In this document: one piece after another, positions 43,240-53,745 of the stretch
How the letters are laid out: the number at the start of each line of letters is the position of its first letter
Numbering within the stretch: the first letter of the stretch is position 1
NCBI GenBank assembly: GCA_023548195.1
Contig: JAJHZJ010000023.1
Span: 62,001-126,000 of the forward strand
DNA: 64,000 nucleotides
Direction: 5' to 3'
DNA from: Bettongia penicillata ogilbyi
Taxonomy: Eukaryota; Chordata; Mammalia; Diprotodontia; Potoroidae
Made by a program: the position numbers and the translations under genes
Notes under the pieces: generated by a model
What the model saw: the letters and a program-made list of their open reading frames with translations, nothing else
Databases searched by the model: none
Told to the model about the DNA's origin: nothing

Positions 43240-43570
43240 AGACATTCAACCCCTGCCTTCTGGCAGTCCACTCCACTCCTGGCCAACTCAGATGGGGAGG
43301 AAGAATTGCCAAGTGGAAAAAATCGAATCCCTTTCATGTAACAGCGCTTCAAATACTTGTGAATGGCTCTTGTATTCCCCCATTCCTTCAGCCAATCCTC
43401 ATGCTGAGGGGACTCAAGGTCCCAGTGTCCTCTTCTGGACACCCTCTAGTTTTTCTATGCCCTTTCTAAAAGGTGGTGCTCAGGACTGCTCCTAGTGTTC
43501 CAGGTGAGCTCCAGCCTCCAACCTTTTACCTCCCTTAGTCTCTCCACTCAGTCTTTCAGTGCAGCCTCCA
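43240..43570 (-). mobile_element. CR1-type LINE remnant, antisense
   Basis: 'acagcgcttcaaatacttgt', 'cttcagccaatcctcatgct', 'gtgtcctcttctggacaccc' and 'ctaaaaggtggtgctcagga' are the antisense of the CR1-clade 3' region. Confidence 0.7.
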
Positions 43571-43764
43571 ATGGCATGGATCTGGGAACTGCCATTTCAC
43601 AATGTCAATGCCCAGTTCTTTCTTGAGATCTACAGTTCAAATGAAAATGAGGCTCAGAAGGATGGACAAGTTCAAACGACAAGAATCCATGTCCCTCCTC
43701 TCAGACAAACCCTGAACTCTGGGTACTTCCCATTCAGGGTCTTTTCTTTCAAAGCATCTTTTCG

Positions 43765-44060
43765 TTCAGGTCAATTCAACAAACATCTATTAAGAGCCCA
43801 CCATGCTCCAAGTGGCACTGCCCTCAGGGGACATTATATTATACCTGGGAGGGGGAAAAGCAAGTACACAAAACACATACACACAAAACATCTGCAGAAT
43901 TAAAGCCTGGGTCATTAGAGAGGGTGGGCAGTAATAACTGGGGGGCAGGCAGCGAAGGCTTTATGAGAAGCTCTGAAGGAAGTCTAAAAGGCAGAAGGGA
44001 AGAGGGAGTGCATGCCAGGCATCAGGACAAAGCTCTGGAGGCAGGAGATGGGAGAAGGGA
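43765..44060 (-). mobile_element. L3 (CR1-clade) 3' end, antisense
   Basis: 'caattcaacaaacatctatt', 'ctcaggggacattatattat', 'aaggctttatgagaagctct' and 'gcatgccaggcatcaggac'. Confidence 0.65.
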
Positions 44061-44524
44061 AGAGAGACATTTTTGTGGATTTGTTTAAACCAAGAAGTAA
44101 GAAATGAAGGGAACAGCTCTCTCTGAAGTCCACCTAGTGTTTAGGCGCTCTCCCCAGTGTGACTGTCCCTTAGCTTCTAAAATTCCTCACCTTCCTCTTC
44201 TCATGCTCTGTTCTTCCACCAGATTTTATAGAGTATCTACTTGGTCTGGATTCTTAACTCAGTCCTTCATCCTTTCCCATTCAGGGATCAGTGGGTTCCC
44301 CACCTTCTCAAAGCATCTGTTTCTGTCCTGGTTCCTGGGCAGAACCTCTATCCCGGGGCTTCCCTCATCTCCCACCCCAATCTTGTCTGCATCTCCAATT
44401 TCCTGAAGAAAAAATAGAAAAAGAAGAAACAATAGAAAAAGCTAGATGTGCCTCACTCTTAAGGAACCCTGATACCACTCGCTGCCCTCCTCTTCGGGGA
44501 AAGTAAAAGGACTTTATGCCGTAT

Positions 44525-44835
44525 ACTTCAGATAATGGGGAGCCACTGAATATTCACCTCCACCCATTCCTTCTCCCACCTCCTCAAACCACCCTTTCCC
44601 TCCTTTCTCTACCTCCTTTCATGGCCTGCCCCTTGCTCTTTACCATCTCCCTCTCTTTTTCCACAAACCAGCCTTTCTCCCCTTTCACAGACCACCTTTC
44701 TTCTCTCCCTCCTTCAAGTGTTCCTTCCTCAACCACTTTCTCCTCTCTCCCCGCCCTTTGGGAAATCACTGTTCTCTTTCCCTTCTTCCTTGGATCCCTC
44801 TCTCCTCTCTTCCTCCAGATACAACTCTCTTCTCA
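44525..44835 (+). repeat. Polypyrimidine-rich stretch
   Basis: C/T-rich with scattered A, lacking simple periodicity. Upstream 44060-44525 is unassigned. Confidence 0.8.
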
Positions 44836-45060
44836 TTCAGTTCAATATAAACATTTATTTCGTACCTACTATGTGCCAGACACTGTATTGGGTTATAGTG
44901 ATACAGAAGCAAGATGTGTGTATGTATACACACCCCTTGCTCCTTAAAAAGCTTACTTTCTACTGGGGAAAATCAACTTGTACACAGATAAGCAAATTCA
45001 AAATATATGCAAATAAATACAAAGTAATTTGGGGAGGGGGCACGGTGATAGCATTAGCAA
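44836..45060 (-). mobile_element. L3 (CR1-clade) 3' end, antisense
   Basis: 'cagttcaatataaacattta', 'tatgtgccagacactgtatt' and 'ttactttctactggggaaaa' are reverse-complement L3. Confidence 0.7.
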
Positions 45061-45224
45061 CATGCCAGGCATCCATTTATCTGTTTAAATGTCTCCTTCC
45101 CCTCCACATACATCCCTCTCTTGTGCCTTTTAGGGACCGATCAGGCAACCCCCGAGCATTTTTGTGACTTGGACCCAAGGAGGGGCAGCTCATCCTAGCT
45201 CTCTTGTCCCACTCTGGGCTCTCC

Positions 45225-45605
45225 CCTTCTTTCTTCTTTTAGGGACCCCCTTCTCTCCTCTCCCTCTGTCTAAGGACCACCAGCTCTTCTCTCCGTATCT
45301 CTATAGCCCACCTTCTTTTCCTCCATGGATCCCCCTCCCTCCCAGAACCAATCACTCTTCCCCTTCCCTCCAGGGAGCACCTTCTCTCCAGTGCCCTCCC
45401 TTTCCAGGGACCACCCAATCACCCTCCCTCCAAGAACAGCCCACCCTCCCTCCCTTCTGGGACCACCCTTTTTTTCCCCTCCCTCTACCATCCTCTCCCT
45501 CCTTCCAGGGACCACCCTCTCCCTTCCCCTCCCCTTCCCCCACCCTCCACTCACCCCTCTCCCGTCTTCCACAGACCACCCCATCCCTCCCCTCCCCTCC
45601 GGCTG
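45225..45605 (+). repeat. C-rich pyrimidine stretch with CAGGGACCACC words
   Basis: Units of about 25-30 bp built on 'ccctccctccagggaccacc' recur irregularly (near 45367, 45408, 45498), suggesting a degenerate minisatellite upstream of the CpG island. Confidence 0.75.
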
Positions 45606-45636
45606 GCCGTGTCCTCCCTCCCTGAGATCTCAGAGC

Positions 45637-45667
45637 TGCGGCTGGAGACCTGCGGCTGGAGACCTGC
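45637..45667. repeat. 15-bp tandem duplication in CpG island
   Basis: 'ctgcggctggagac' followed by c, and again 'ctgcggctggagac', exact. Confidence 0.9.
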
Positions 45668-45772
45668 GTGGCGTGTCGCGTCTCCGCCCGTCCGGTGCCG
45701 GTGCCGTATGTATGTAGTGGAAGGACGCTGGCGGCAGCCACCCCCGCCCCCGCCCTCTGTCTCTGTCTCTCT

Positions 45773-45777
<5 letters not shown>

Positions 45778-45840
<63 letters not shown>
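45778..45840 (+). repeat. (CT)n microsatellite
   Basis: About 30 CT dinucleotides inside the CpG island, followed by C-rich pyrimidine sequence to 45925. Confidence 0.97.
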
Positions 45841-45843
<3 letters not shown>

Positions 45844-45996
45844 CCCTTTCTCTCTCTTCCTTCATCCCTCTCCTCCTCTGATCCCCCACCCCCACCTCAT
45901 TCCCCCCCCCTCTCTTTTTCCCAACCCCATTGGCCGAGACCTGGCCTCTCTCCGGGGATTTATCTTCTTTTATTTATTACTGTATTTTATTGTAGC

Positions 45997-46068
45997 CTCC
46001 CCCAAAGCCTCACAACCCCGCCCCACCCGCAAGATCCCGCTGCTGCCTGGGCCGGTGACCATGGCCGG
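45997..46068 (+). other. Candidate first exon with ATG and strong splice donor
   Basis: The segment ends ...gtgaccATGGCCGG then GTAAGT, that is, a near-ideal Kozak start at 46061 and a consensus donor at 46069. Only M-A and two bases would be coding before the intron. That does not match ATP2B3, which begins MGDMANSS in human, so either the ATG is not used or another gene starts here. The left edge is set after a 'ttttattgtag' acceptor-like sequence and is uncertain. Confidence 0.35.
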
Positions 46069-46928
46069 GTAAGTCACTCTCGCCCTGAGCCCCTAATCGG
46101 CCCGAGCTCCCCCCCCCTCCAAGCACCCCAGCTTTTGAAATCTACACCTAGGTGTTGGAGCTGGAGAAACAGCGGCTGCGTGTACGCTTGGAGATCGGGC
46201 CATGGGGATGGAGCTGGGCTCCAGGAAACCAAGGGGGGGTTGGGGGGGAAGGGTATCACAGATGCAGAGATGTTGACTGGGGTGGGGGGCAGGCAGTGAA
46301 CAGTATGTAGAGAGGAGGAAGCGTTGGGGACCAAGGGACTGCGCGAGAAGCCATACTGCGTTTGGGGGGCCTGGGTGTAGTGCGGGGACGTCATGCAGGG
46401 CTGGAAGTCGGGGTGCAGTGTGGGAGTCTCTGGTGCAGTTTGGGACCAGAAGATGCACGGACCTGGGACTGAGGGTGCAGTGCTCTCGAGTCAGGGATGA
46501 GGTGGGGCTGTGGGGGGTGGTGGGGGCAGTACGTGGCGGCCAGACTGGGGGCTGATGCTGGGATGGCATAGGGGCGGGGGCCGGGGTGCCGGTGGGAAGA
46601 GAGCCGGCCTAGCGCGATCGGGTCAAGGCCAAGGGTGGGGGCGCCGTAGCTTCGGCTTTGATGCCCCGCCCGCCTGGAGGGCGCGGGGCCCATGCCCACC
46701 CAGTGGCTGGGGGGCCCGGATGGATGCCTCAAGTACCTGCCGCGGCCAGCGCACCTGCATGCCCTGCGCGAGTGTGTGAGGCGACCGGCCGCGTGCGTGC
46801 GAGCGACAGGGAGAGCGCGAGCTTGCGGGGCCGGCCGGGCCGGGCCAGGAGAGGGCGGTTGGGGGCGGTCGGGGGCGGCCCGGCCCGGAAGAGCGCGCGG
46901 GCCGGGCGCGGACGGGGATGGGATGGGG

Positions 46929-46944
46929 GCGCGCGCGCGCGCGC
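46929..46944. repeat. (GC)n run, Z-DNA-prone
   Basis: Eight alternating GC dinucleotides inside the CpG island. A second alternating purine-pyrimidine run with TG/CG lies at 47065-47087. Confidence 0.9.
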
Positions 46945-47439
46945 TCCGCCCCGCTCCACCTGCCCGGGCCCCCAGAGCTCGGCGCCGGGGGCGGGGGATG
47001 CGGTCACGCACGCCCACGCACGTCCCCGGATCGTCAAGGGAACAGGCGGGCGCGTGCGGGGCGTCGCGCGTGTGCGCGTGTGTGCATGGACCCCTGCGCC
47101 CTCCGCGCGGACGCGCAGAGGACGGTTCACATTGCTTGCCCACCCCACACCACACGCCCCCACCCCCGGCTGCTTCAAGAGCTCGGCCTGAGGCCCACAT
47201 CTGGCCGCGCCCTTGGCCGTGCCGTGCCGAGCCGGTGTGCCCTCCCCGCCGAGGCACAGAGTCTCGTGGAGGGCGCTCCCAGAACCCCAGCAGGTTCCCT
47301 AACCAGGTGGGTAGCGGGGCACATCATTAGCCTCTTTTTACAGAGGAGAAAAGGGAGGCCCTGAGAAAGGACAGTCCCTCTTTGGGTGAATGGGACAGGC
47401 ATCCTGAATTCAGAGCAGTCTTTTGCATCCTGCTTCTGA

Positions 47440-47760
47440 TACTTGCGTTATGGATTACTTTCTCAGAATCCTAGCTAGAGAGCTGAAAGTGATCATTGAG
47501 GCTGATCCCTTCATTTGATAGAGAAGGAAACTGAGTCTAAGGAACAGGCTTGACCAAAGTCCCACCAGGTGCTAATCCACCCAAGCTGGGATTTGAACCA
47601 GATCACTCAAAGGCCCTCATTTGACTGAGAAGGAGACAGGCCTGGAGAGGGTAACTGGCCCAAGGTCACACGGTAACAACAGCCAAGATTTGAACCCCGA
47701 CCCTATAACGCCAAATCCTTCGCCTCTCTGGGCATCCATTTCCTCAACTAACTGTAAAAT
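47440..47760 (+). mobile_element. Two CORE-SINEs in tandem
   Basis: 'agctagagagctgaaagtga', 'gagaaggaaactgagtctaa', 'aaagtcccaccaggtgctaa' and then a second set, 'gaaggagacaggcctggaga', 'tggcccaaggtcacacggta', 'aagatttgaaccccgaccct'. Confidence 0.75.
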
Positions 47761-47769
47761 GTTTTCCCC

Positions 47770-48060
47770 CAGGAAGCTCTGTCCTTGAAAAGGGTCTCAC
47801 CACATAATTGGGGGAGGTTACAGGCCAAGCTGGGCTGGATCCAAACTCCTTTCCCTCTCCTAGGGAAAACAATAACAGCCTCCCCTTCTTTGTTGAGTAC
47901 ATTCATCTCCCCCAAAATACTATCATTAAAACTACCCACTAGATACCAGGCACTGGGAATAGAGCTAAGATTCAGACTTGCTCTCTCTGCCTTCATGGGC
48001 AGAGTAGGGAAGAGAAGATATAAGGGAGAATATGGTAGGGAAAGCTACAGAGAATTCTGG
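47770..48060 (-). mobile_element. Possible L3 remnant, antisense
   Basis: 'ctacccactagataccaggc' with 'actgggaatagagctaag' resembles an antisense LINE tail. Weak. Confidence 0.4.
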
Positions 48061-48295
48061 GATTGGATTGTGTGACCTTGGACAAGTCATTTCTTTTCCT
48101 GCACCTCAGTTTCCTCTTCTGTAAAATTAAGGAGTTTTACTAATGGCCTCTGAGGTATCTTCCAGCTCTGGGTCTGTGGTGCTATGTGTGACCTTGGATA
48201 AGTCCTTTTCCCTCCCTGGACCCCAGATTCCTCCTTGGTAAAAAGGAGATGGCCCCTGTGGTCCCTTCCAGCCTCGGATCTATGAACCTGAGCAC
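48060..48295 (+). mobile_element. Two MIR-like SINE fragments
   Basis: 'tgtgaccttggacaagtcat', 'gcacctcagtttcctcttct', 'ctgaggtatcttccagctct', then a second 'tgtgaccttggataagtcct' copy. Confidence 0.75.
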
Positions 48296-48869
48296 TAGGT
48301 CATTTCACAGAAGGCAGAGTTTATTTCTGCATTAACACATGCTAGGCATTATGGGTGTTAGAACAGAAGTGTATGATGTGGCCCTGGCTAGAGCTCTTTT
48401 CTTTTGAAACATCACCAGGGCGCTGGGCCTTTTTCTCATTTACTCTACTCATACTCAATTGGTCTGAATGTAAACCACACCTTTCCCCAAAGTCTGGTGT
48501 GTACAAAAACTGACCAGAGCCTAGAAGAAATCTTACTTACTCAGTGTACATATGTTTTCCTCTGAAACAGAACTGATTTGAAGAGGGCATGGCCTATATT
48601 TGGGCCACTGCAGTATTCCTGGGGCCCTTTCCTCTCTGACCATCTTCCCAGATGCTTCCATCACCCAAGTCCCTACCCTTGTCTCTCCCAGCCACCATCT
48701 TTCTCATCTCTTCATAGAAGGTGATCTGCATGTATTTATTGAGAGAAAACCCCAGAGGAATGTAGGAGTGCCCAAGGGCCAGCAGTGAGGTTAAAACGGA
48801 GGCTCCCCTGCTTCCCATAAACATTTTCTAGGTATCTGCAGCTTGCTGGTCAGTGGGAAGTACATATTA

Positions 48870-49010
48870 GAGAACTCTGCCATGATTCCTCTCTGCTTTT
48901 CAGAGCAACTCTGAAAGACTAGGAGACTGAAGGCCAAGAGGAGGGGAAATCATTTGTTCAAGGTTACACAACCAATCACTGGCTGGTTTGTTCGTAGTTC
49001 CCAGAATGCA
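48870..49010 (+). mobile_element. Degraded CORE/MIR SINE
   Basis: 'ttttcagagcaactctgaaa' and 'catttgttcaaggttacaca'. 48300-48870 has nothing recognised. Confidence 0.5.
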
Positions 49011-49269
49011 ATGGGTTAATGAGAAACTCATCCCTCTACCACTGGTGGCCCCTGTCTCCACTTGACATTTTGTACTAATCCTCTGGGTAAGAGCTGAATT
49101 TTACCCGAGTGTCTTCTCTCAGCTGCCTCTCCTAGGCAGGGTAGCTCCAGGCCTAAGGAAAAGACCTGGAGCTGGGGCTGTCCAGGTGGGACCTCGATGT
49201 ACCAGCCAGCTATCCTGACACAAAAGGGACCCCATCCTGGGAGGCAAAAAGCCACGAGCATCATGCGGT

Positions 49270-49455
49270 ATGGAAAGAGCTTTTTGACTAGAAGGGCCTT
49301 AGAGGACCTTGGGCTCTAGGCCTGGATCCACCATCCCTTAGTAGCTGGGTGACCTCGCCATGTCCTTCCCCTTCTCCTGGCCTTACACTCTCCATCTCTA
49401 AAATGAAAGGGTTGGGCTAAGGTCTAAGGGCCCTTCCATCCATCTCTGATGCTTG
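49270..49455 (+). mobile_element. MIR-like SINE
   Basis: 'gacctcgccatgtccttccc', 'ctccatctctaaaatgaaa' and 'aagggcccttccatccatct'. Confidence 0.6.
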
Positions 49456-49534
49456 TCTCAGCTCCTGAGGAGCTGCAGGGGTGGGAAGGGAGCTAGGGGA
49501 GCTAGGTGCATAGGGTGAGGGGCTCTGCAGTTCT

Positions 49535-49845
49535 AGGAGAACCATTTGACATGCAAATGACTCGTGTGTTGATTTCGTGAATTATTTTCATCTCTTCATT
49601 AAAACCAATTCCCTAAGGTCTAAGTAACAGTTTTGGTATTTATAATTACATCAACATTCTTTTCAAATACTGTTAAAGATTTTTCCCCTAGTAGACTGAC
49701 CTTTTCCAATTAGTTCTAACTGGAGAGGTTTGCTTATAATTTTTAAATTAGGATGCATTTAAACGAATTTCATTTTGAGAATGGAATAAGGCAGAGAATT
49801 TCTTGATAGAATTCCAAAGACTTCATTTTGGATCTCTCATTCGTG
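49535..49845. promoter_or_regulatory. AT-rich repeat-free element with octamer, candidate enhancer
   Basis: It has an exact octamer ATGCAAAT (49552-49559), several ATTA cores and long A/T-rich words (for example 'ttttggtatttataattaca'), in sharp contrast to the GC- and SINE-rich flanks. This look is typical of ancient conserved non-coding elements. It lies 2.3 kb downstream of the CpG island. Confidence 0.4.
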
Positions 49846-49859
49846 GGAGCATAGATTCA

Positions 49860-50010
49860 AAGGGAAATATGTCCCCCTTATTTGACAGATGAGGAGACTC
49901 AGGTCCAGAGAAGAGGGGTAACTTGCCCAGGGTCACACAGCCAATAAGCCATTTGAGGTGGGGGTTTGAACCCAAGTTTTCCTGACTCCAGGTCTAACGA
50001 GGCATCCACC
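49860..50010 (+). mobile_element. CORE-SINE
   Basis: 'ttgacagatgaggagactca', 'taacttgcccagggtcacac', 'gggtttgaacccaagttttc' and 'ctgactccaggtctaacg'. Confidence 0.8.
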
Positions 50011-50209
50011 ATGGTTTTAGTATTTAGTTGAGTGGCAGGAGCAAGAACATGAAAGTGTTGGTTGTACTTATCTGTGGGGTCACAGGAGCTGATCTGGGGG
50101 CCCATGGAAAGGCAGGGCCCAGGTCAGGGAAGACTGCTCTCTGGCTCTAAAAGTTGTCTGCTCCCCAAGAACTCCAGCTCACCTGAAGGAGGATTGAGGC
50201 TGTTCCTAA

Positions 50210-50815
50210 GAGGGTCTTGTCTTGGCTTGGAGAGGAGGGTCTTGGCTTGGAGAGGAGGTTCTTAACTTAGAGAGGAGGGTCCTGGCTTAGAGAGGAGGGT
50301 CTTGGCTTAGAGAGGAGGGGCTTGGAGAGGAGAGTCTTGGCTTGGAGAGGAGGGTCTTGACTTTGAAAGGAGAGTCTTGGCTTAGAGAGGAGGGTCTTGG
50401 AAAGGAGGGTCTTAACTTGGAAAGGAGGGTCTTGGCTTAGAGAGGAGGGTCTTGGAGAGGAGGGTCTTGGCTTAGAGAGGAGGGGCTTGGAAAGGAGAGT
50501 CTTGGCGAGGAGGGTCTTGGCTTAGAGAGGAGGGGCTTGGAGAGGAGGGTCTTGACTTGGAAAGGAGGGTCTTGGCTTAGAGAGGAGGGTCTTGGAGAGG
50601 AGGGTCTTGGCTTGGAGAGGAGAGTCTTGGCTTAGAGAGGAGGGTCTTGGAGAAGAGGGTCTTGGCTTGGAGAGGAATGTCTTGGCTTAGAGAGGAGGGG
50701 CTTGGAGAGGAGGGTCTTGGCTTAAAGGGGAGGGTCTTGGAGGGGAGAGGCTTGGCTTGGAGAGGATGTCTTGGAGAGGAGAGGCTTGGCTTGGAGAGGA
50801 GGGTCTTGGGGCTCA
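50210..50815 (+). repeat. Minisatellite, mosaic of 20- and about 15-bp units
   Basis: About 30 or more tandem copies of AGAGGAGGGTCTTGGCTT-type units mixed with shorter units lacking 'gctta'. Variants include 'aaagg' for 'agagg' and 'ggggctt' for 'gggtctt'. G-rich on the + strand. Frames across it are artefacts. Confidence 0.97.
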
Positions 50816-51019
50816 GAGAGTTTCAAACTCTTGGCTACCTCAAAGAGTTTAGTGAGAGGGCCTGACGATGGAAAAATAACTGCCACTTTGCAGTGCTCTC
50901 AGCACCTGCTACATTCAGGAAGATGGGACCTCTTTTGGTCATCAATCTGACAGCTTGAGCATGTGTGACTCTCCTCAATGGGTGGCCAAAAACATCGAAT
51001 AAAGTGTTCAGCCAGTCCA

Positions 51020-51376
51020 GCTAAGTCAGAGAATTATGGATTTTGAGCTGGAAGGGATATTGGAGGTCACCTGCTCCAACCTTTTGTGCTACTGGAGAGG
51101 AAGCTGAGACAGAAAGATTTAGTGATCTGTCCAAGGTTACCTTAGTGGGCCAGCGGGTGTGTAAACTCAGGGCCTTCAACTCCAAATCTAACATCCTTCC
51201 TGCTGCTCCGAACTGCCTTCCTTATCCGTATCTTAACTCCAGTTGTCAGGTTGGTGGTCAAGACTGTTGGGCAGTGGGAAGATAAGAAAACTGAGGCCCA
51301 GGGAAACTATGAATAGTCCAAGGGCACACAGGTAGGAAGTAGCAGAACAGAATTTGAACCCAGGTCTTATGACTCC
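51020..51376 (+). mobile_element. Two CORE-SINEs
   Basis: 'tgagctggaagggatattgg', 'gatctgtccaaggttacct', 'gggccttcaactccaaatct', then 'agaaaactgaggcccaggga' and 'cagaatttgaacccaggtct'. Confidence 0.75.
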
Positions 51377-51636
51377 TTTTGTTGTGGTTGCTCAGTTGTT
51401 TTTCAAAAACATCCAACTATTTGTGACCCCATCTGGGATTTTCTTGGCAGAGATACTAGAGTGGTTTGCCATCTCCTTCAGCTCATTTTACAGATGAGGA
51501 AACTGAGTCAAACAGGATTAAGTGGCTTGCCCAGGGTCACTCAGATATTAAATGTCTGAGGCTAGATTGGAACAAGAATGTGAGTCTTCCTGATTCCAAG
51601 CCCAGTGCTCTATCCACTGAACCACCCAGCTGCCCC
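51377..51636 (+). mobile_element. Marsupial CORE-SINE (MAR1-like)
   Basis: Full layout: 'ttgtggttgctcagttgttt', 'ctagagtggtttgccatctc', 'acagatgaggaaactgagtc', 'tggcttgcccagggtcactc', 'ctctatccactgaaccaccc'. Confidence 0.87.
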
Positions 51637-51829
51637 CTTCCGACTCTTGATTACATTTAATTCATATTAAGCACTTCCCTGTACAAGTTTCATGGAAGAG
51701 AGATGTCATTGGGGGCTACGGGGGGGTCTAGTTTGAAAAGATGTCTAGTCTGAGAGAGGAGGGATATTCCAAGGACAAGCCAAGTCTAGGTTTCTGGAAC
51801 CTAGAATGTATGGACTGGAATGTTGTGAG

Positions 51830-52035
51830 ATAAGTTTAGAATGGCACAATTGTGAAAGACCTTGAAAGCCAGGCAGATGAGCTTGACCTTCATTCACTGG
51901 GCAATGTGGGGAGCCCAGGACTGGGAAAACAGGGGCAGTGAGTCCTTGAAGCTCAGAGAGGACTGGTTAGGTGGGGCCTTGATTGAACTTTCTACTCATG
52001 GATGAAATTTGAAGAAGTCATGATGGAAGGGTAAG
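51830..52035 (-). mobile_element. L3 remnant, antisense
   Basis: 'gaaagaccttgaaagccagg' and 'gagcttgaccttcattcact'. 52040-52380 is unassigned, with a TGGGCTG-rich patch at 52105-52130. Confidence 0.5.
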
Positions 52036-52394
52036 GGGGAGTAAGGGGGGCATGAAGGCTCAGCTGGTGGGCTTGGTGCCTACCATTCAAGAGGTGTGCT
52101 CCGGCTGGGCTGCACTGGGCTGGGCTGGAGGCCTGCCAGCTTAAGCCAGTCCCTTCCAGCCTGAGCCAGTCGGAGAGCTGCCCAACGCTGCTGGAAGCCC
52201 CTCTCCTGCCTGCAGACCTTCTGCTGGGTAGGTGGGGTTGGAGGTTGGCCTGGGAATGCCGCCTGGAGGGAATGATTTTCCTGCCCACGCATCAGCAGGG
52301 AAAGGAATGGGAAGGGGAGGGAGTGAGAGATATTGGGGATGGGGGAGAAGACTCTCAGCTGTGGAAAATCTCTTCCCTCAGTGGAGAGAGGTGT

Positions 52395-52660
52395 GTGATC
52401 TTAGAACCAAGAAACTTTAGGATGTCAGAACTCAGCATTGGCCATCTGGGTCAACCCCCTTATTTGACTGAGCAGGAAACTGAGGCCCAGGCACAGGAAG
52501 GGACTTGCCCAGGGATCCTAGATCTACAACTCCCCCTGTAGGGAGGAGTGCCTGAGGCCCGATCAGGGAAGGGACTTGGCCAGGGCCCAAGGGATAGGGA
52601 AGGCCAGGAGCAGGGTTTGAACATAGGACCTCCAACTCCTGAGCTTTTCCATTGTGCCAT
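52395..52660 (+). mobile_element. CORE-SINE fragments
   Basis: 'ggccatctgggtcaaccccc', 'gaaactgaggcccaggcac', 'gggacttgcccagggatcct', then 'ggcagggcccaaggg'-like and 'cagggtttgaacataggacc' from a second copy. Confidence 0.7.
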
Positions 52661-52667
52661 GGTCTTT

Positions 52668-53745
52668 TACACACACACACACACACACACACTCACACAC
52701 CTCACACGCTACACACATACTATAGTATACATACAACACAATACGCATACATGTACACACACTACAATACACATACTCCTACACACACACCACCCAATAC
52801 GTGCGTACTACAATATACACACACCACAATGCACATATACCTACACTTACCTACACACCATACAGTACACACACCACAATACACATATGCCACAAAACAC
52901 ACAAGTCACATACTCCTGCATACATATATACCACTCAATACACATATATATACCTATACATATACCGCCCAGTATACACATACCATACAATACACACACC
53001 ACAACATATACACCACAAACCACACAATACACATGCTACAATACACATACATCTACACATACCATACAATACACACCACAAAACATACCACACAATACAC
53101 ATACCACAATACACATACACCTATACATATACCACACAGTACACACATTCCATACAATACACACCACAACACACATACACAACAAAACACAAACCACATA
53201 ATACACACACTACAATACATGTACATCTACACACACCATACAATACACATACCATAAAACATACCACACAATACACATACACCTATGCATATATCACACA
53301 GTACACACATTCCATACAATATACATACCACAACACACATACACCACAAAACACAAACCATACAATACATACACTACAATACACTTACACCTACACACAC
53401 CATACAATACACACACCACAAAACATACTACATAATACACATACCACAATACACATGCACTTATGAATACCCCATACAGTACACACATAGCATATAATAC
53501 ACACATCACAATGCAAATATATCACAAAACACATGCCACACAATACCCATACACCTACACATACACCACACAGTACACACATACCATACAATACACACAT
53601 CACAATGCACATATATCACGAAACATATACCACACAGTACCCATAGACCTACACATATACCACACAGTATACACACACCACAATATATACACACCACACA
53701 ATGCATACACACAGTGAACATGCAAAATAAACCCACATAATATAC
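52668..53745 (+). repeat. 1-kb CA-rich minisatellite with higher-order repeats
   Basis: Built from acacac, acatac, accacaat and atacaata words. There is longer order: 'cagtacacacattccataca' recurs with a step of 162 bp (units anchored at 53120 and 53282), and a 94-bp unit repeats at 53460, 53554 and 53648. Stop-free Thr-His and Tyr-Thr frames are artefacts. Confidence 0.95.

Larger units (their letters stand above)
45600..47330. promoter_or_regulatory. Large CpG island, probable promoter of the next gene
   Basis: About 1.7 kb of very CpG-rich DNA, densest at 46560-47260, much stronger than the BGN one. In human the gene downstream of BGN in the same orientation is ATP2B3 (plasma-membrane calcium ATPase 3), which has untranslated 5' exons, so this is probably its promoter (inference by synteny). 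No ATP2B3 coding exon is recognisable in the window. Long open frames on both strands here are GC-driven and match nothing I know. Confidence 0.7.

Noticed and set aside
46061..46068. Start codon of ATP2B3
   Set aside because: The human protein begins MGDMANSS within a much longer first coding exon. Here only M-A precedes a splice donor, so identity cannot be claimed.
46391..47330. Long Arg/Ala/Pro-rich frames on both strands in the CpG island (up to 288 residues)
   Set aside because: High GC removes stop codons. No known domain, no consistent splice context, and frames overlap on both strands.
52548..53466. Long Thr/His/Tyr-rich open frames on the plus strand
   Set aside because: CA-repeat DNA is stop-free in several frames. 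No family resemblance.
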